64,000 nt of DNA from Prinsepia uniflora (taxonomy: Eukaryota; Streptophyta; Magnoliopsida; Rosales; Rosaceae): NCBI GenBank assembly GCA_032719365.1, contig CM064861.1, positions 83,386,863 to 83,450,862 of the forward strand. Direction: 5' to 3'. Position numbers and translations under genes: made by a program. The notes beneath the pieces are model-generated. The model worked only from the letters and a program-made list of their open reading frames with translations. It was not told the origin of the DNA and searched no databases. Of the stretch, positions 44,662-57,828 are shown in pieces (position 1 is the stretch's first letter; each line of letters starts with the position of its first letter).

Positions 44662-46505
44662 CTAATTCATTCTTTGATAAAAGTTTAAAAAGAGATCAAA
44701 TGAGTCAAAAGATGCTGTTAGTACCTGTTCACTTCCACTTTCAACTGGATTAACTTGGTAACCAATATGAGCCATCACGAGATGGAGTTGTGAACTCACA
44801 TCAATGTACTTGGATTGGAGATCTCCAAGTTTGGATTCATATTCTGCTTTGAGTTCATCAAGTTGGGATTTATATTGTCTTTCTACCTCCTCACATATGC
44901 TATTCTCATTAATACTCGAAGCTCTTGAATTTTGACCAAACACTTGAGACGGAGTGATTCCTGTCCCATACATTCGAACACATCCATGTCCATCAGGTCC
45001 ATAACTCTAGTAAACACCCCCTCTCGAAAAGCCTCATCAGCTTGTTCATGCTCTTCCCCTTCTTCTAGGAACTCGTTAAATTGATTCTATAGAAACATCC
45101 AAAGTTAACCAACCAAGGAAAGCAGATTATAACATAAGCATTACAAAGAAACCAAATTACAACATACTTACAATTATTTCAGCACTTTCTTTATCAAAAG
45201 CATCAGCATCATCATTCTTTATTTTCTTTGTTCGTGTTTCAATGAACATACTCAACCGATCTATTTTCTCTCCCTTTTCCTTCCTCTTAAAAAAACAAAA
45301 GAAAAACTCATGCAACAATAAATGGTATCTAATTAACTAGATCATTACCATTACTATATACAAATGTTACTGATTCTAATAGAACAGCAAGCTAGACCAA
45401 ATGAATAAATGACGATCTTACCTTATGGATCAATTGAGCAAATGAAGTACGACCAGTCCTATGAGGAGCACATCCTTGTGAACGATTTGCCTTTTTTGCC
45501 TTAGAGCATTCCTACAAGAAAAAAATTCAATCAGATTTCATCTCTTTATTATAAACTTTGCAATCATATTCAATATCAATACCTTAACAGCAGGAAGACC
45601 CCAATACTAGACCAATATTTTCCATTGATCTGTAGGAACCTGCGGCGGATTGATGGCTAAACGTTCATCATCAGTCTCATATTTTTCATACCATTTATCC
45701 TTCACCCTAGACTTCCAGTCCCTCCATCTATTACCAACTACTCTTAAGCAATGGTCTCTATAGGAATCTAGGACATCAGTATTTTCCTACAGGTTGGATA
45801 AAATAGTCATTAATGAAATTTATATATACTCGCATCAGTAAAACTAGGTAACTTTGTAAGTTTTCTTACTTTGACATCGTCCCAAATATCATTTAATATA
45901 TCATCAGGCATTTCGTCCCACGAAACATATGTTAGAGGGACCTTTTGGCTGTTGCGTGCTATGACTCCAAGTTGGGAAGAAAACCTATTTGCATTTTGGC
46001 TTCCAGTTAGCATCAAAATCAATGTGAATTTTTGTTCCAGTACCCCACTCAGGGATAGCACGAGCAGGACCACGACCATTCTTAATATCTTCCATCTCCA
46101 CTTCACCTAGTAGGTAAACATTCTTAATATATACGCGTAATAGTTGGATAAATCACTAGGTAAGTACCAATAAAAATGGTGTTAGGATTGAAAAACCTGT
46201 TTCATTAGATGAGGCTGTCAAAGTGTCATTTTCATGATTAGATGAAGTTTGATTAGGCCAGGTAGCTGCGTCTCTAATTGAGGCTGTGACATGTTTATAA
46301 TTGGTGCTTGCTGAGCCTGATTTGAAGATATCCGTTGAGACCGCCTAGATGCAGTGGGTTGAGTCGGACCTGAAATGGATTGATGCTGCTGAGAAGATTG
46401 ACATTGTGTCCTACCTTTTTTAGGTCTCACACGAGATGGGGGAATTAAGTCCTCCATTGTTCGACCTTTCACTCTCTTTGGTGACATAACCTGCTCCAAA
46501 AACAT
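44662..46505 (-). pseudogene. TNPA-like / plant transposase (Ptta/En/Spm) gene, disrupted
   Basis: Several exons on minus. The first (from about 46487) starts MSPKRVKGRTMEDLIPPSR and is rich in Q, S and R. A middle exon has FSSQLGVIARNSQKVPLTYV and EMPDDILNDIWDDVK, then YRDHCLRVVGNRWRDWKSR and DKWYEKY. The last has EEVERQYKSQLDELKAEYES, a coiled-coil segment ending near SQLHLVMAHIGY. The order matches the plant transposase family Transposase_24, the DNA-binding partner protein of CACTA elements. The frame shifts just before FSSQLG (near 46030), and a TAG interrupts QWKILV-stop-YWG near 45610. Further splice sites were not resolved. Confidence 0.75.
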
Positions 46506-46660
46506 TAATAAACATGACTATTATTCCATTAATCAACCAGCAAAATCTCAATTGAAAACAATAATGAATTACCTTATCACATATGCTACGTAAAACATGT
46601 ACAAAGCAAACAATGAAAAAATATTCCCACATGCAAACAACAACCAATGCAAGTCTCTGG

Positions 46661-49600
46661 TTATCCTAATTCGTCTTCCATTTCAACATGATTGGGATCA
46701 TCAATGTCTACTGTTTGGCCTTCTACCCTTTCCCTCACCCAACCAACATCTTCATCATTCACATAAATGGTGTCATCCAAATGTTGGGGTGCATACAACT
46801 CTACTTGTGGCACCATTGTCGGGCTGTGAGAAGCATCCTTTGAATACATATCAAATAAATCTCTGACCGTCATATTCAAAACAACATGCCAATCTGGATC
46901 CACTGGGTCTTGTACATAACAAACTTGCTTTGCCTGCTGTGCTAAAATGAAAGGTTCATCACCAACTTCATTATCTTTATATAACAACCGGTTAAAATTC
47001 ACACAAGTGTGAATTTGAACTCATCTTCTTTCATTCCACCAAGAGTATCGACCCAATCACACTTGAACAAAACAAATTTCAGCGAATTTGTATATCGAAT
47101 CTCAACCACATCTGTCAACACTCCATAAAATGTGACATCACCTGAGAGTGGATTTTGGTCCCTAGTACTAGCATAACTCATAGTGGCTGCTTTCAAAACT
47201 ACGCCAGAATTTTGAGTGGTTCTGTTTTTTTCACTTTCTTTCGTGCGAAATTTATAGCCATTGATCACGTATCCTTTGAATCTGCGTGCGAACTGGTCAG
47301 GGCCATTAGCCAAACTGATAATTTCTTTAGAAAATACTGCATTTCTAGTTCTCTGTTGTGTTTGAACCTATAATATAAGTATTAGAAAGAAGTCAAATGG
47401 GATTTTATTTTAATTGAATGGATCTACATTAAGTGTATAGATATAAGGATGAAAAGTACTTACATAGATTTTGAACCATATGTGAAATGTTTCATTATGC
47501 ACTTTTCTAATATAATGACTTGATCTACGAGGCATCTCTTGTGACAATGTTTCAACATGTAAGCTGTATATAATGAGAGTTATTATTTAAGAACAGAAGT
47601 AAGGATATAATATAAAAACTATAAGCACATTTTGACTTACTTCCGAAATGGTGTAACAGCATCTGTGTTGACTAGCACATACCTATGTGCTTGTGCCCAT
47701 GTAACTTCGTCAAGACGAATTTTAACTCCTTTAGTTAGAGGACGGCCAAAGGAGCTACCACCATCATCATTCCGACCAGGTCGATTAAGTTTCGTCTCCA
47801 CTTCATTTAGGTATCTTGCACAAAAATTCATGCATTCTTCCATCAAATAACCCTTAGCAATGGAGGCCTCGGGATGGGCACGATTGCGCACATAATGTTT
47901 TAGTGTTAATAGATACCTATAAGAAAGAACAATGTCGATTAATAACAAAAATCAGCAGCAACATGCCTTAGTCAAATTACCAAAGGTAAGATACCCCATA
48001 CATTGTCATAAACATACCTCTCAATAGGATACATCCATCGAAATTGAACAGCTCCAGCAATCAATGCTTCCTCAGCTAGATGAATAGGCAAATGTTCCAT
48101 TACATCGAAGAAGGACGGCGGAAAAATCTTTTCCAACTGGCAGAGTGTATGCACAATTCGATCTTGAATATATTCCAGATCAGATGGTCGATTCACTTTG
48201 GAGCAAAGTTGCCTAAAAAAATTAGTTAACTCAATCAATGCTTCAACAACATGCTTCGGCAAAGCTCTACGTGCTGCTATAGGAAGTAATTGCTGCATTA
48301 ATATATGATAATCATGACTCTTAAGGCCCCAAATACTACGCTCCTTCATGTGTACACGTCGAGAAATATTAGAAGAATAACCATCTGGGACCTTTATGTT
48401 TTTCAATACTTTGAGGAACACTTCTTTGTTGTCTTTATTCATAGTAAAACATGCAGATGGTAGGTATGCTTTCTTAGAACCGCGATCTTGAGGATGCAAT
48501 GGTTTTCTGATGCCTATTTCTTGTAAATCACGTCGAGAATTTAAATTATCCTTGGTTTTGTTAGCCACACCCAACAAAGTCCAGATTATATTCTCACTAA
48601 CATTCTTCTCAATATGCATGACATCGAGATTATGACGAAGCAAATTCTGCTCCCAATACGGCAGCTCAAAGAAAATACTTTTTTTCTTCCATAATGAGTC
48701 ATAAGTTTTCTTTTGAAGTTCTTCTCTTTTCCTCTTTCGAATGTCATCTTTCTTATACTCTGTAAGTGTTCCTTGAAGTTGTCGTTTCACATCAGTTCCA
48801 GAAAGTTTTGGTGGTGCTTGTCCCCATTCTCGTGTGCCATTAAAAGAAACTCTATCTTTCCGAAACTTATGACCAGCAGGCAAAAATCTACGATGACCCA
48901 TGTAACAATACTTTCTTCCATTTCTCAACCACCAAGATCTAGTGTTCTTATTACAACATGGATATGCCCTGGCACCTTTAGTGCTCCAACCTGACAAATT
49001 CGCATATGCTGGAAAGTCATTGATAGTCCACATTATAGCAGCACGTAGTTTAAGCATCTGAGCACTTGAGGCATCATAAGTAAGTACACCTTCATGCCAT
49101 AATTCCTTCAACTCTTCAATTAATGGTTCTAGATATACATCAATCTTATTGCCAGGTCCTTCTGGGCCATCTATTAGCACAGACAAAATATAGAAAGGCT
49201 GCTTCATGGACATCCATGGTGGAAAATTATATGGCATTAGAACAACAGGCCATGTACTATGAGGGTAGGTTAATGTTCTAAATGGGCTGAAACCATCTGA
49301 TGCTAAACCAAGCCTAACATTATGAATTTCACTAGCAAAATCGGGATTCTTTGCATCAAAAGTTTTCCATGCATGTGTGTCAGCTGGATGTCTTAGCACA
49401 CCATCATTAGTGCGTCCCTCAGCATGCCATTTCATAAGAGAAGCAGTCTTAGATGACATAAAAAATGTATGCAACCTCGACTTAAAGGAAAATATCTTAC
49501 TTGTTTGGCAGGTATCTTTCTATCCTCCTTCAAAATAGTATTAGGCTGAGTTTCAATCTTTTTGTATCTGGATTCTTGACAAATGTCACACTTTTCAAGT

Positions 49601-50292
49601 TTCTCGTCCTCATTTCGAAACAACATACAATTATTGGGGCATGCATCCCAAGTCTTATAGGTAAAACCCAGGTCCGAAGTTATCTTTTGAGCATCTTGAT
49701 AAGAATCTGGTATCGTCACTTCTTTAGGGAAAGCTTCTTTCAGGAGATTTAACAAGAGTGTCATTGACTTGTTAGTCCAACCCGAAAGTACCTTGATATG
49801 CAATAGTCGAACAATAAATGACAATTGAGTAAACTTTTCACACCCTGGATACAAGGGACATTCCGCATCTTGTAGTAATTTAAAAAACTTTGAAGTTTCA
49901 TCATCTGGCCCCTCACCATGTTCATTTTCTGTTGAGTGACCATTGCCTAAACTAGGATCCAAATGATGATGCCCAATTGCCTCACTTACCATTTGAAACA
50001 TATCATCAGGTGCAAATAAAGCCGATCTAATGCCATTATATTCGTTTGAATACATTGGCTGGCACACTTCCCCGTGATAAGTCCAAACTTTATACTTTGA
50101 CATAAACCCATCAACTATTACATGTACTCTTGCTACCTCCCTTGTAGCAAGGTAGCGATTGGAACATCTCTTGCATGGACAATAAATCCTTGTATCACCC
50201 ATATTGTCAAATCCAAAATCCAAAAACCTCTCAAGTCCATTACGATATTGGTCAGATGACCTATGTATCAAGTCAATCCAACTCTTGTCCAT
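46661..50292 (-). pseudogene. TNP2-type CACTA transposase, two frameshifts
   Basis: Starts MDKSWIDLIHRSSDQYRNGL (transposase-associated domain; a 6-residue longer start at 50310 is less typical), with CPCKRCSNR. The central TNP2 domain contains FDAKNPDFASEIHNVRLGLA, AYPCCNKNTRSWWLRNGRKY and LRHNLDVMHIEKNVSENII. Exons: 50292-48018, 47916-47641 (DUF4218: HPEASIAKGYLMEECMNFCA), 47563-47464 and 47367-46661 (DUF4216: FKCDWVDT). Introns have GT-AG ends. A one-base loss near 49485, within the conserved RYFPL..RL segment, shifts frame, and an extra GT near 47005 shifts it again. Otherwise the protein is complete and of normal family length. It cuts and joins the element ends in the nucleus; this copy probably cannot. 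Confidence 0.88.
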
Positions 50293-50310
50293 CCTAGTTT
50301 CTATAAGCAA

Positions 50311-53094
50311 AAAGAGTAAAAAAAAAATACACTTTTAATGCACTACAATAGTATGGGTGGAAGAATTACGAGTATATGCATAGGTATGTGGATGAGAAAG
50401 ATAAAACAATGAGATGAAAGCGAAAATTATGAAAGCAATCTACACAACAACTTCCAAGTTATGATTAAGGGCAACAAAAAAACAAAAGAGAGAAAATTGA
50501 AAAGGATAAGAAATTGGTTTTGAATTTGGCCATTCAATGTTGTGTACACTACACATACATACTGAAGAGGATAATAAATAGCACCCATCTCATCCTATTA
50601 CCAAGTTATTATGAGATAATGCATGGAAATTCAGATATCTAAATAGAAGAAATAATCTGACCTTAAAAAGATACAAGAAGAGGCAGATATTAGGATTTAG
50701 AAGATAGAGAGGCAAGAGATAATTTTATTCAATCATTCAAGTCTATCTCTAATGAACTACATAGAACATACTTAAATAACCTAATCCTACCCACAAACAG
50801 GAAAGTAAACCTAATGGGCTACTTTGGCCAATCGGATTGGATTATATAAAGGATTAACTCATACAATTCAAGGTATTCCTGAAGGTAGAAGTGAATGTTT
50901 ATTTTTTTCATTGTGAGGGAATTGTAATGGATAAGTTCCCTTCTATGTCTAATCCCCTTAGAATGAAAAATCATTCACTTCAACCTTCAAAATACCTTGA
51001 ATTTAACGAGTTATACTATCCAATCCAACCTTCCCCATCTACTAAAAAAAAAGAAAGTCCTTCCCCATCTACTAAAAAAAAGAAAGTTATAAGAACTCAA
51101 CTAACAAATAACATAGGGAGCTAAATAATGTATCCCTACTCTATTATTCTGCAACAACATTCTCAGAAAAAAGTTTTTCATACCTGTGAAAGGCATATCA
51201 GTCTGCATAAATAAATAGAGGTAGCAACTAATTGGTGCTCATTCCTTTAACAAACCAAACATAGCAGCAGTATCAAATTGGTAGCAACAGTATCAAATTG
51301 GTAGCAGCAGTATCAAGTTAATCCTTTAAGTATCAAATAGAGGGATATCATATATACTTCCGTGCATGAATGTAAACTGGTCATTCGTTCTATAAAAGTA
51401 AAATAGTAGCAGTATCAAATTCCACACTGCAACATACAAAGCCTAGAAATCAAATTTAAACACAAGAAAATAAACTTAGCCACTCAAACCCACACCACCA
51501 GATCCAAGTTCAACAAAGGCCACAGTAGCCAATACCCAATTCCGAAAAGCTCTTACAAGAAGAACAAGGCATGGTAGTTTCTTGGAGCAGAAATTCATCA
51601 GAAACAAGATTTAAGTTACGAAAAACAAAAACATTTTCTCTCTTACACTGAAAAGGGCCTTGCATTTCCTATTGATCTTCTCCATAGTAAGTTTCACAAA
51701 AGCTCGAAAACAAGCACTGGAGAACACAAAAAATGAGCAACATGGTTTCTTCTCAAAGCATCACTCAGTCTGGGACAACAAACAACACCTAGAATACATA
51801 TTTCCTACAAACTTCCATGCAAAGGAAAATCCCCAAGAATATAATTAGCAACTGCCTAACACTTAAAGGAAAGAATGGCAAATGAAAAATCCACCAACAC
51901 GTTTCCCAGTTCACTCACTCTCAAGCTCGCTTAACAAACAAGCAAACCCAAGAACAAACATTCCGAAAACAAAGTTAAAAGGAACAAGCTAGAGCTACAG
52001 AAGAAAACCTCAAGCTCTGTTTGGTCCTCCAGAAAGCTAAGTAAATCAAAAACAAAATTAATATATATATATATATGTGCATAATATAGCATATATTATA
52101 TATAGCACTTTTGATCTTCTTTTTGTCCAAGTGATGTCAGCATCTCCTAAAGTTACTCCAATTCGAGCTCAGATTTTAATTCTTGAGTCTCAGTAATTGG
52201 AATTATAGAAGTCTTTATTTTTCTCAAGAAACAATGCCATCTGCTGGGTTGCTCAGAAATCTACAAAAAAGAATCCAAGTTTTCGACTTTTCTTCTTTAT
52301 TTGCCTTCATCTTCTCATGAAACTATGAGAACCCATAATTGAAAAAGAAAGGAAAAACTCTTCTTTTGACCTGGATCCATCTCCTTACACTCGATTCATC
52401 ACATTTACGAAAGAGGAAACAAACTAGGCAAGCAGTAATGTTACATGGATGATCATCTATAAACAGCAAGCCGTCCCCCAAGTTAAATAATTTTCCATTT
52501 GAGGCAACTATGATGAGATTAAAACCACAAACGTTAAGTAAGCACAACAGAACCAGGAACAAAATATGACCCTCTTCGATGAGTATTACCACATCTATGA
52601 GATTGACTATGCAAGCTAATGGGTAAACAAAATTTAGGAAAAGATTAGCACATAATTTTACTGAGATCAGCAATAGATGGAGATTGATACTGGAATCTAA
52701 TTAGTTTGCATTTTCTCTCCTCATCAATCAATCTCATATGATCTTATCTCTCATATGCACATTTGAATCAACAAAATTTTCAGAAAATTAAGCTAAGATT
52801 ATTGAGTAAGGGAAACTTAATGGATTCAACACTATCAGATTCACAAACCTTGAAAGCACAAGACGATGAGAAGGGGATGAACTGCTTCCAATGGAGAGGG
52901 AGATGAACGGATTCCAGTGGAGAAGGAGGCGAATAGCTTCACTTGCTCGCTAGCCCTCTAGCTCTCTAACCCTAGAACTATTGTGCAAGGATTATCAGAA
53001 AAGGAAAACTGGGAAGGCACGAGTGAGTAAGGGAGAGATGAAGGCGGCAAGGTACAGAACTGAGCGGGAGAACAAAATTTTCATCTCCAAATGT
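50311..53094. other. Noncoding right part of the CACTA element
   Basis: No gene seen. It lies upstream of the TNP2 start, so it should contain the element promoter, but no box could be singled out. Short tandem repeats: a CCCCATCTACTAAAAAAAA unit twice at 51050-51085, and an AGCAGTATCAAATTGGT unit three times at 51263-51319. Confidence 0.6.
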
Positions 53095-53359
53095 GTTCGT
53101 GGTATAATATTTACGACAGGCTACCACTGTCGTATCCAATACCTATTTGTCGCAAATGTTTCTTTTTACGACATTTAATGTTAGTCCAGTTGTATAAAAT
53201 ATGTATTGTACGTATTTGCGACACCAATTGCGACATGACTTATAATGGTGTAGTAAATATTTTTGCGCCACCAAATCCCGCGTAAATTTGTGGGCTTTTA
53301 CGTGGGCCGCATCCGCTGTCGCAAAACATATGTCGTAAATGGGCCATTTTCTTGTAGTG

Positions 53360-53952
53360 ATTCTTGTGTACTCGCAAAAGTCTCATTGATTCCTGTAAAC
53401 AACAAAGAATAAGCTATCGTTTGCTCTGATCGAGGCCTCGGGGGTTTGTTCAACCAAAAACACTTCAATGCTTAAGTCAGTTTTGAGGGAGAAATCACAA
53501 GAGTTTAAATAGTGTTGAATTAAATTACCTTGAAAGTATAATGAATGTCTCTATTATAGAGAATCCTTGGGAGCCATAAAACTTTCTGATTGGTCAGTTG
53601 ATTTTGTAATTAATAAATAATATATTTTTATTTAAATATTTTATTTAATAATTATAATAATTGCTCATTATGATGATAATTATGATAATTTAATATTAAT
53701 AATATCTTCCTATTGGTAAGAATAATGATAATTAATTCTCGGGGAAATATTAATATTATTGAGATTTTTAACCTGATTAAATAATATATTTAGCTAGTAA
53801 TACATTATTTAATGTGTTGGTGTCTGTAAGCCATTAATATCATTACCATGAGCAATTTGAATATTATGTAAATTCAGAACTATGTGGCAGCTCCACAATT
53901 TTTTCAATGATTTATGGTTTCATATCGATCAATCAGACTGTACTTAGAGTGA

Positions 53953-53991
<39 letters not shown>

Positions 53992-54780
53992 ATTATGTAC
54001 AATATTTTGTTGATTGATGTAGATATAAAATCGTATAATAAAGAGGATAATATGTGTTTTAAAACAATAGGGTGCGTATATGATATTTGCATCCCAACTC
54101 ACAATCACATGATTAATTCGCACATATTGTTTGCTTTATTCATGTCAGTTGAATTTAAATCTTTGTATTTAGAAAATAAGACACGCTAATAATTAAATCG
54201 TCTTCTTCATCTATATATGAGGCCATGACATTAATTTTATAGTCCAACCTCGATCGTCTTGTCAAAGTCCCGATCAATTAAGCAAAGCCACATGTTGATA
54301 AATGATGACAAGAATATAACAAATTTGTCCAATCCCAGCAAGAGACGTGATAACGCATCCCAAAGACAATTGGACACAAAGCAAGAAAAACAAAAACAAA
54401 AGAAATTTATAATTGAAGTTTCCCACTTGTGCGTGCAAGAATAAGTTCCTTAATTATCTCCTTTGTCTTAGTTTGATCGATCTTTAACTAATTAAGTACC
54501 TAGCACATCAACCTCCTCTCAAGACGCCTACGTACGAAACTCGTTCATATGGTCAATGATTTCTTTAATCCCTTGACAACCTTTCAAATATACCACTCAA
54601 CATAATTTGTTGACGTAGTACGTTAATGAAGGTGTTATTGGGAACAAATTTCATAATTTGTTTACTCTTTTTCATTTCAACAAAGTCTTTTATAATTATA
54701 GTCAAAATTTAGCACGTACGTACCGTAGCTTGTATAATTTTTTCTAATGATCAACCTAATATAATGTAGGCCTGTTGCTC
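53360..54780. other. AT-rich intergenic spacer
   Basis: No gene or bounded element recognised. A (TA)n microsatellite lies at 53959-53989. Confidence 0.6.
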
Positions 54781-54884
54781 TTGCTGGCTTATATGTCTTG
54801 GGACAATTACTTGAAGGAAAATGACTCACAGCACGGTGGTGTTAAGGTGGTTGGGGATGATCAAATGGTTTCGTCCAGATGATG

Positions 54885-55150
54885 GAGTCATGTGGTAAAG
54901 GTTGAATCTTGATGCTACCGTGAAAAATGGTAAAGCTGCTGCAGGTTTTGTTATTAGGGACCATCTTGGTTTGCCCCTTAGCGCTAAGGCCTCGTGGATT
55001 GGAAGAACTAACTCTCTAGCGGGTGAGGGGCGGCTCTCTTTTGGAGGGACTGAAATTGGCTTCTAAGCTTGGATGTAATAAGATTGCGATGGAGAGCGAT
55101 TCAAAGATTGTCAATATTGATGTCATTAATTAATGAGAAGATTAAGCCAC
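54885..55150 (+). pseudogene. LINE/reverse-transcriptase-linked RNase H remnant
   Basis: In shifting plus-strand frames it reads LNLDATVKNGKAAAGFVIRD, HLGLPLSAKASWIG, then LKLASKLGCNKIAMESDSKI. This is the pattern of the RVT_3-type RNase H seen at the end of plant LINE polyproteins (D near the start, E in the A-G-E region, D in ESDS). The D of NLDA, the E of AGEG and the D of ESDS are visible. Only about 90 residues remain and frameshifts are present, so it is a fossil. Confidence 0.6.
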
Positions 55151-55324
55151 CTTAGAGGATTTCCAGAATCATATCTAATGCCAAAAGATGGAGAAGGAAG
55201 TTCTAAGCTAGCAATTTACTTCTCCCATGTCATCTTTTAGCTAGAAAGCGAACTTTTTATGGCTCACCCATTGCCGAATTTTTGCCTCAACAGTGATGTG
55301 GAAAAGCCATAGAAACCTTTAGAG

Positions 55325-55510
55325 CATGTTTAACGGGTGGAATTTGGCCAGAGCTAGGCAGCAAGCAGCCCACAGCCCTTGGGTTTCAGTTTCTAATAGG
55401 GGGGAGGATGACCTGGGCAAGGCTTGCCCTGGGGCTATTCTGGCCTCCCCCTTGCCCGAGCAAGGCAACTGACCCACCAAGTAAAAGCAGCCCAACGACT
55501 ACTTTGCACG
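55325..55510. other. GC-richer block with GAGCATGTTTAACGGG start
   Basis: A locally GC-rich stretch within AT-rich DNA. It begins GAGCATGTTTAACGGGTGG, a type of start often seen in short nonautonomous elements, and contains CAAGGCTTGCC and TTGCCCGAGCAAGGCAA, which can fold. No far end or target duplication was found. Confidence 0.3.
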
Positions 55511-55677
55511 TCACCTATAAACCATAATTCAGTAAACCATTAACCGATACCCACTGAAATTTAATCGATATTAGCCCAAATTGGAAAATTGGAAAAATTT
55601 AACAAACTGGAAAATTGGACAAATTGACCTTCGCTGAGCAGCGGCAAGCGTCGAACATCGCTAGCAGCATCGGCAGC

Positions 55678-55835
55678 AAGAATCTTCAGAATCTGCAGCA
55701 ACGGCGGCATCGGTGATAGTGAGGACCTTCAGGATCTGTTGAAGTAGCGACAGCTGCGGCATGAAGGGTCTTCAGGATCTGCAACAGCGGCATCGAAGAT
55801 CTTCAGGATCTGCAGCAGCAACGATGATCTTCATC
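55678..55835. repeat. Minisatellite of GATCTTCAGGATCTGCAGCA units
   Basis: Four to five degenerate units of about 30-45 bp, each with (A/G)(A/T)CTTCAGGATCTG followed by CAGC and GGCATCG-like words. There is no open frame long enough to be meaningful. Confidence 0.75.
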
Positions 55836-56611
55836 CTTTTCTTTTTCTTTCATAAACTCTGTTTTTGTCAAACCATATAGCTATAGAGGAAGAAAAGCAC
55901 GATGAGATGAGTTTGAGCGAGAGAGGAATGAGTGTTTGTAAATTAATAAATTATAATAATTAATTGAAGGTTGATTATAATTGAAGGTTGTTTGTTAAGT
56001 TAATAAATAATAATAATAAATTGAAGATAAATAGAATGAAACGAGTTTTTTAGACGGAGAGAGGATGGATGGAAGGTTTTCATTGATTGATTTAGATATT
56101 TTAATAATAAATTATAATAAAGTATAATGAATTATTAATAATTATAAAAAATCAATCTGTAACAAAAGTCTAATAAATCAATTTTCATATTTTTGAATTC
56201 TCTCTAGCTAATATATTCTCGAATTTTTATGAATTCCATCTTCTAGCTCCTTAAAAATCTTTTACCAATTTTTTGAATTTTCTACTAATTTGATCTTATA
56301 AATAAGATTTTTATATTATTAATTATTATCAGATTATATTGTTGGTGAATCCAGCAGAATTTATTTGTAATTCCTTATCTTATTATTGTATGAATCAGTT
56401 ATTCATTGGATCCAGATGAATTTAATTAATTATGCTGGCATCTTTACAACCACTGGCGAAGCTAGTTTCTAGTTTCTACTTCTCGAGCGGGATACATCCG
56501 CGCGTGCCAAATATATATATGGTGGTCTAATATATAATATAAAATCTTCAACATTTTTCCAATAATTATCCAATCAGCACATATTTTACATGAATTCCCG
56601 TAATATATTCG

Positions 56612-56612
<1 letters not shown>

Positions 56613-56653
<41 letters not shown>
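56613..56653 (+). repeat. 41-nt G homopolymer
   Basis: Uninterrupted run of 41 G, preceded by TATTCGC and followed by TGGATGCACATAC. It creates spurious poly-proline frames on minus. Such a tract in AT-rich DNA may be real, but its length may also reflect sequencing or assembly slippage. Confidence 0.9.
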
Positions 56654-56654
<1 letters not shown>

Positions 56655-57828
56655 GGATGCACATACTTTTGCATTGTGTGTTCGATCGTAATATTTGACA
56701 ATGATGTGCATTACATATTGCAAATGTATGCCCAATACATTGATTTAATAAGATAATGTACCCTGTGTCCTCGATTCTTCTTGCCATTCAATAAATTTCC
56801 ACCCGAAACAATAAGTATAGGGGAAAAAAAGGTACATGCCAACTATTTTATATATGTTGATTCTTGGTCCATATTGCTAATTAATTTTGGAGAAATTTGA
56901 TCACACTCCCATTCTCTGTTTTTGGTCCATATTACTAATTAATTTTGAAGAAATTGAGTAAATAAAAAAAAATTACATGAAGAACAAATTGAGGTATATA
57001 TGAAAATGATCACTTAATTCCGTGGAGAGCGAGAGGTTGGGAGATCATAAAAGTAACTTAGGTAGGCAGGCCCTAGCACAAGGGTGGCATAATGTCAAAG
57101 AATCGCCCCAGCATCCTTACGTGAAAGTGTGCTCGTGACATGCTTCCAAACAAAAAACATCTCTAGCTAGTTGTTAATCATTCATTTTTATTAATAACTA
57201 ATTGACATATATATAGATACCATAATCCCCACCTAATTAATTAATTATATATCATAGTCTAGCTACTTAACATCACGCAACACACACCAAGCAGGAATAA
57301 CTAGCACGTGCCCTAAAATCCATGCAAATTAATATACATCTTTACAAAGAAAAAGAAAAAAACCCCAATTTATTACATCATCACATTTTTACGGATCTTG
57401 ACGGCAACACAGGCCACATATCGAAAATATCTAGCTAGTTTTTATAACGAATTAATTTTTAAGAACATCTTTTCCGTTAACTTTAAGAAATTAAGCTGAT
57501 CGATCCAAAGAAAAGATGTAGATGGATACAGTGGACAACACAAACATATCTATATACCAGTGACAATTACATTTCGCACATAGCTAGATACCCGGCCACA
57601 TTTTACTTTCAACTTATTGCACAGACCCAGACCCACATTGATTCAAAAGAACAAAGGAAAATCAAAGACAAGACACTTTTAAAAGCTATTACCTAGATAC
57701 AATCGATGATTTTTTTTTTTTTTAAAAAAAAGTCCCCCGCCCTTAACTTTCTGGCTTATAGGCAACAGTACATGATCAACAATAATTTTCTTTCCCAGAA
57801 AGTTTTATTATTTTCTAGGGCGTGCTGA
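56654..57828. other. 3' flank of GH3, no other gene seen
   Basis: AT-rich. TTTGGTCCATATTRCTAATTAATTTTG occurs twice (about 56870 and 56920), a small local duplication. An AATAAA-type signal on minus lies about 20 bp past the GH3 stop (57804-57812), but the true poly(A) site cannot be placed. Confidence 0.5.

Larger units (their letters stand above)
41480..53359 (-). mobile_element. Complete CACTA (En/Spm) transposon, 11.88 kb
   Basis: Left end CACTACAAAAAAAGA, right end TTTTCTTGTAGTG, flanked by a perfect 3-bp TSD ATT (41477-41479; 53360-53362). Subterminal regions (41490-41760 and 53095-53350) are packed with TGTCGTAAA/TTTACGAC and TGTCGCAA words in both orientations, the expected transposase-binding arrays. 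Both element genes read on minus: the TNP2-type transposase first (50292-46661), then the TNPA-like gene (46487-44662). Both are damaged, so current movement would need proteins from another copy. The right-hand 2.7 kb (50311-53094) is noncoding. Confidence 0.93.

Noticed and set aside
47972..49474. Reading the 500-codon ORF as a separate gene from the upstream 292-codon ORF
   Set aside because: Together they make one standard TNP2 protein in the usual domain order, so they are one gene split by a frameshift.
49440..49505. Intron in TNP2 starting at GTAAGATATT
   Set aside because: The bases after it still encode the conserved RYFPL segment and the next frame continues the protein directly, so a one-base frameshift explains it better.
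56462..56787. Poly-proline proteins on the minus strand
   Set aside because: They exist only because the 41-nt G run reads as proline or glycine in every frame.
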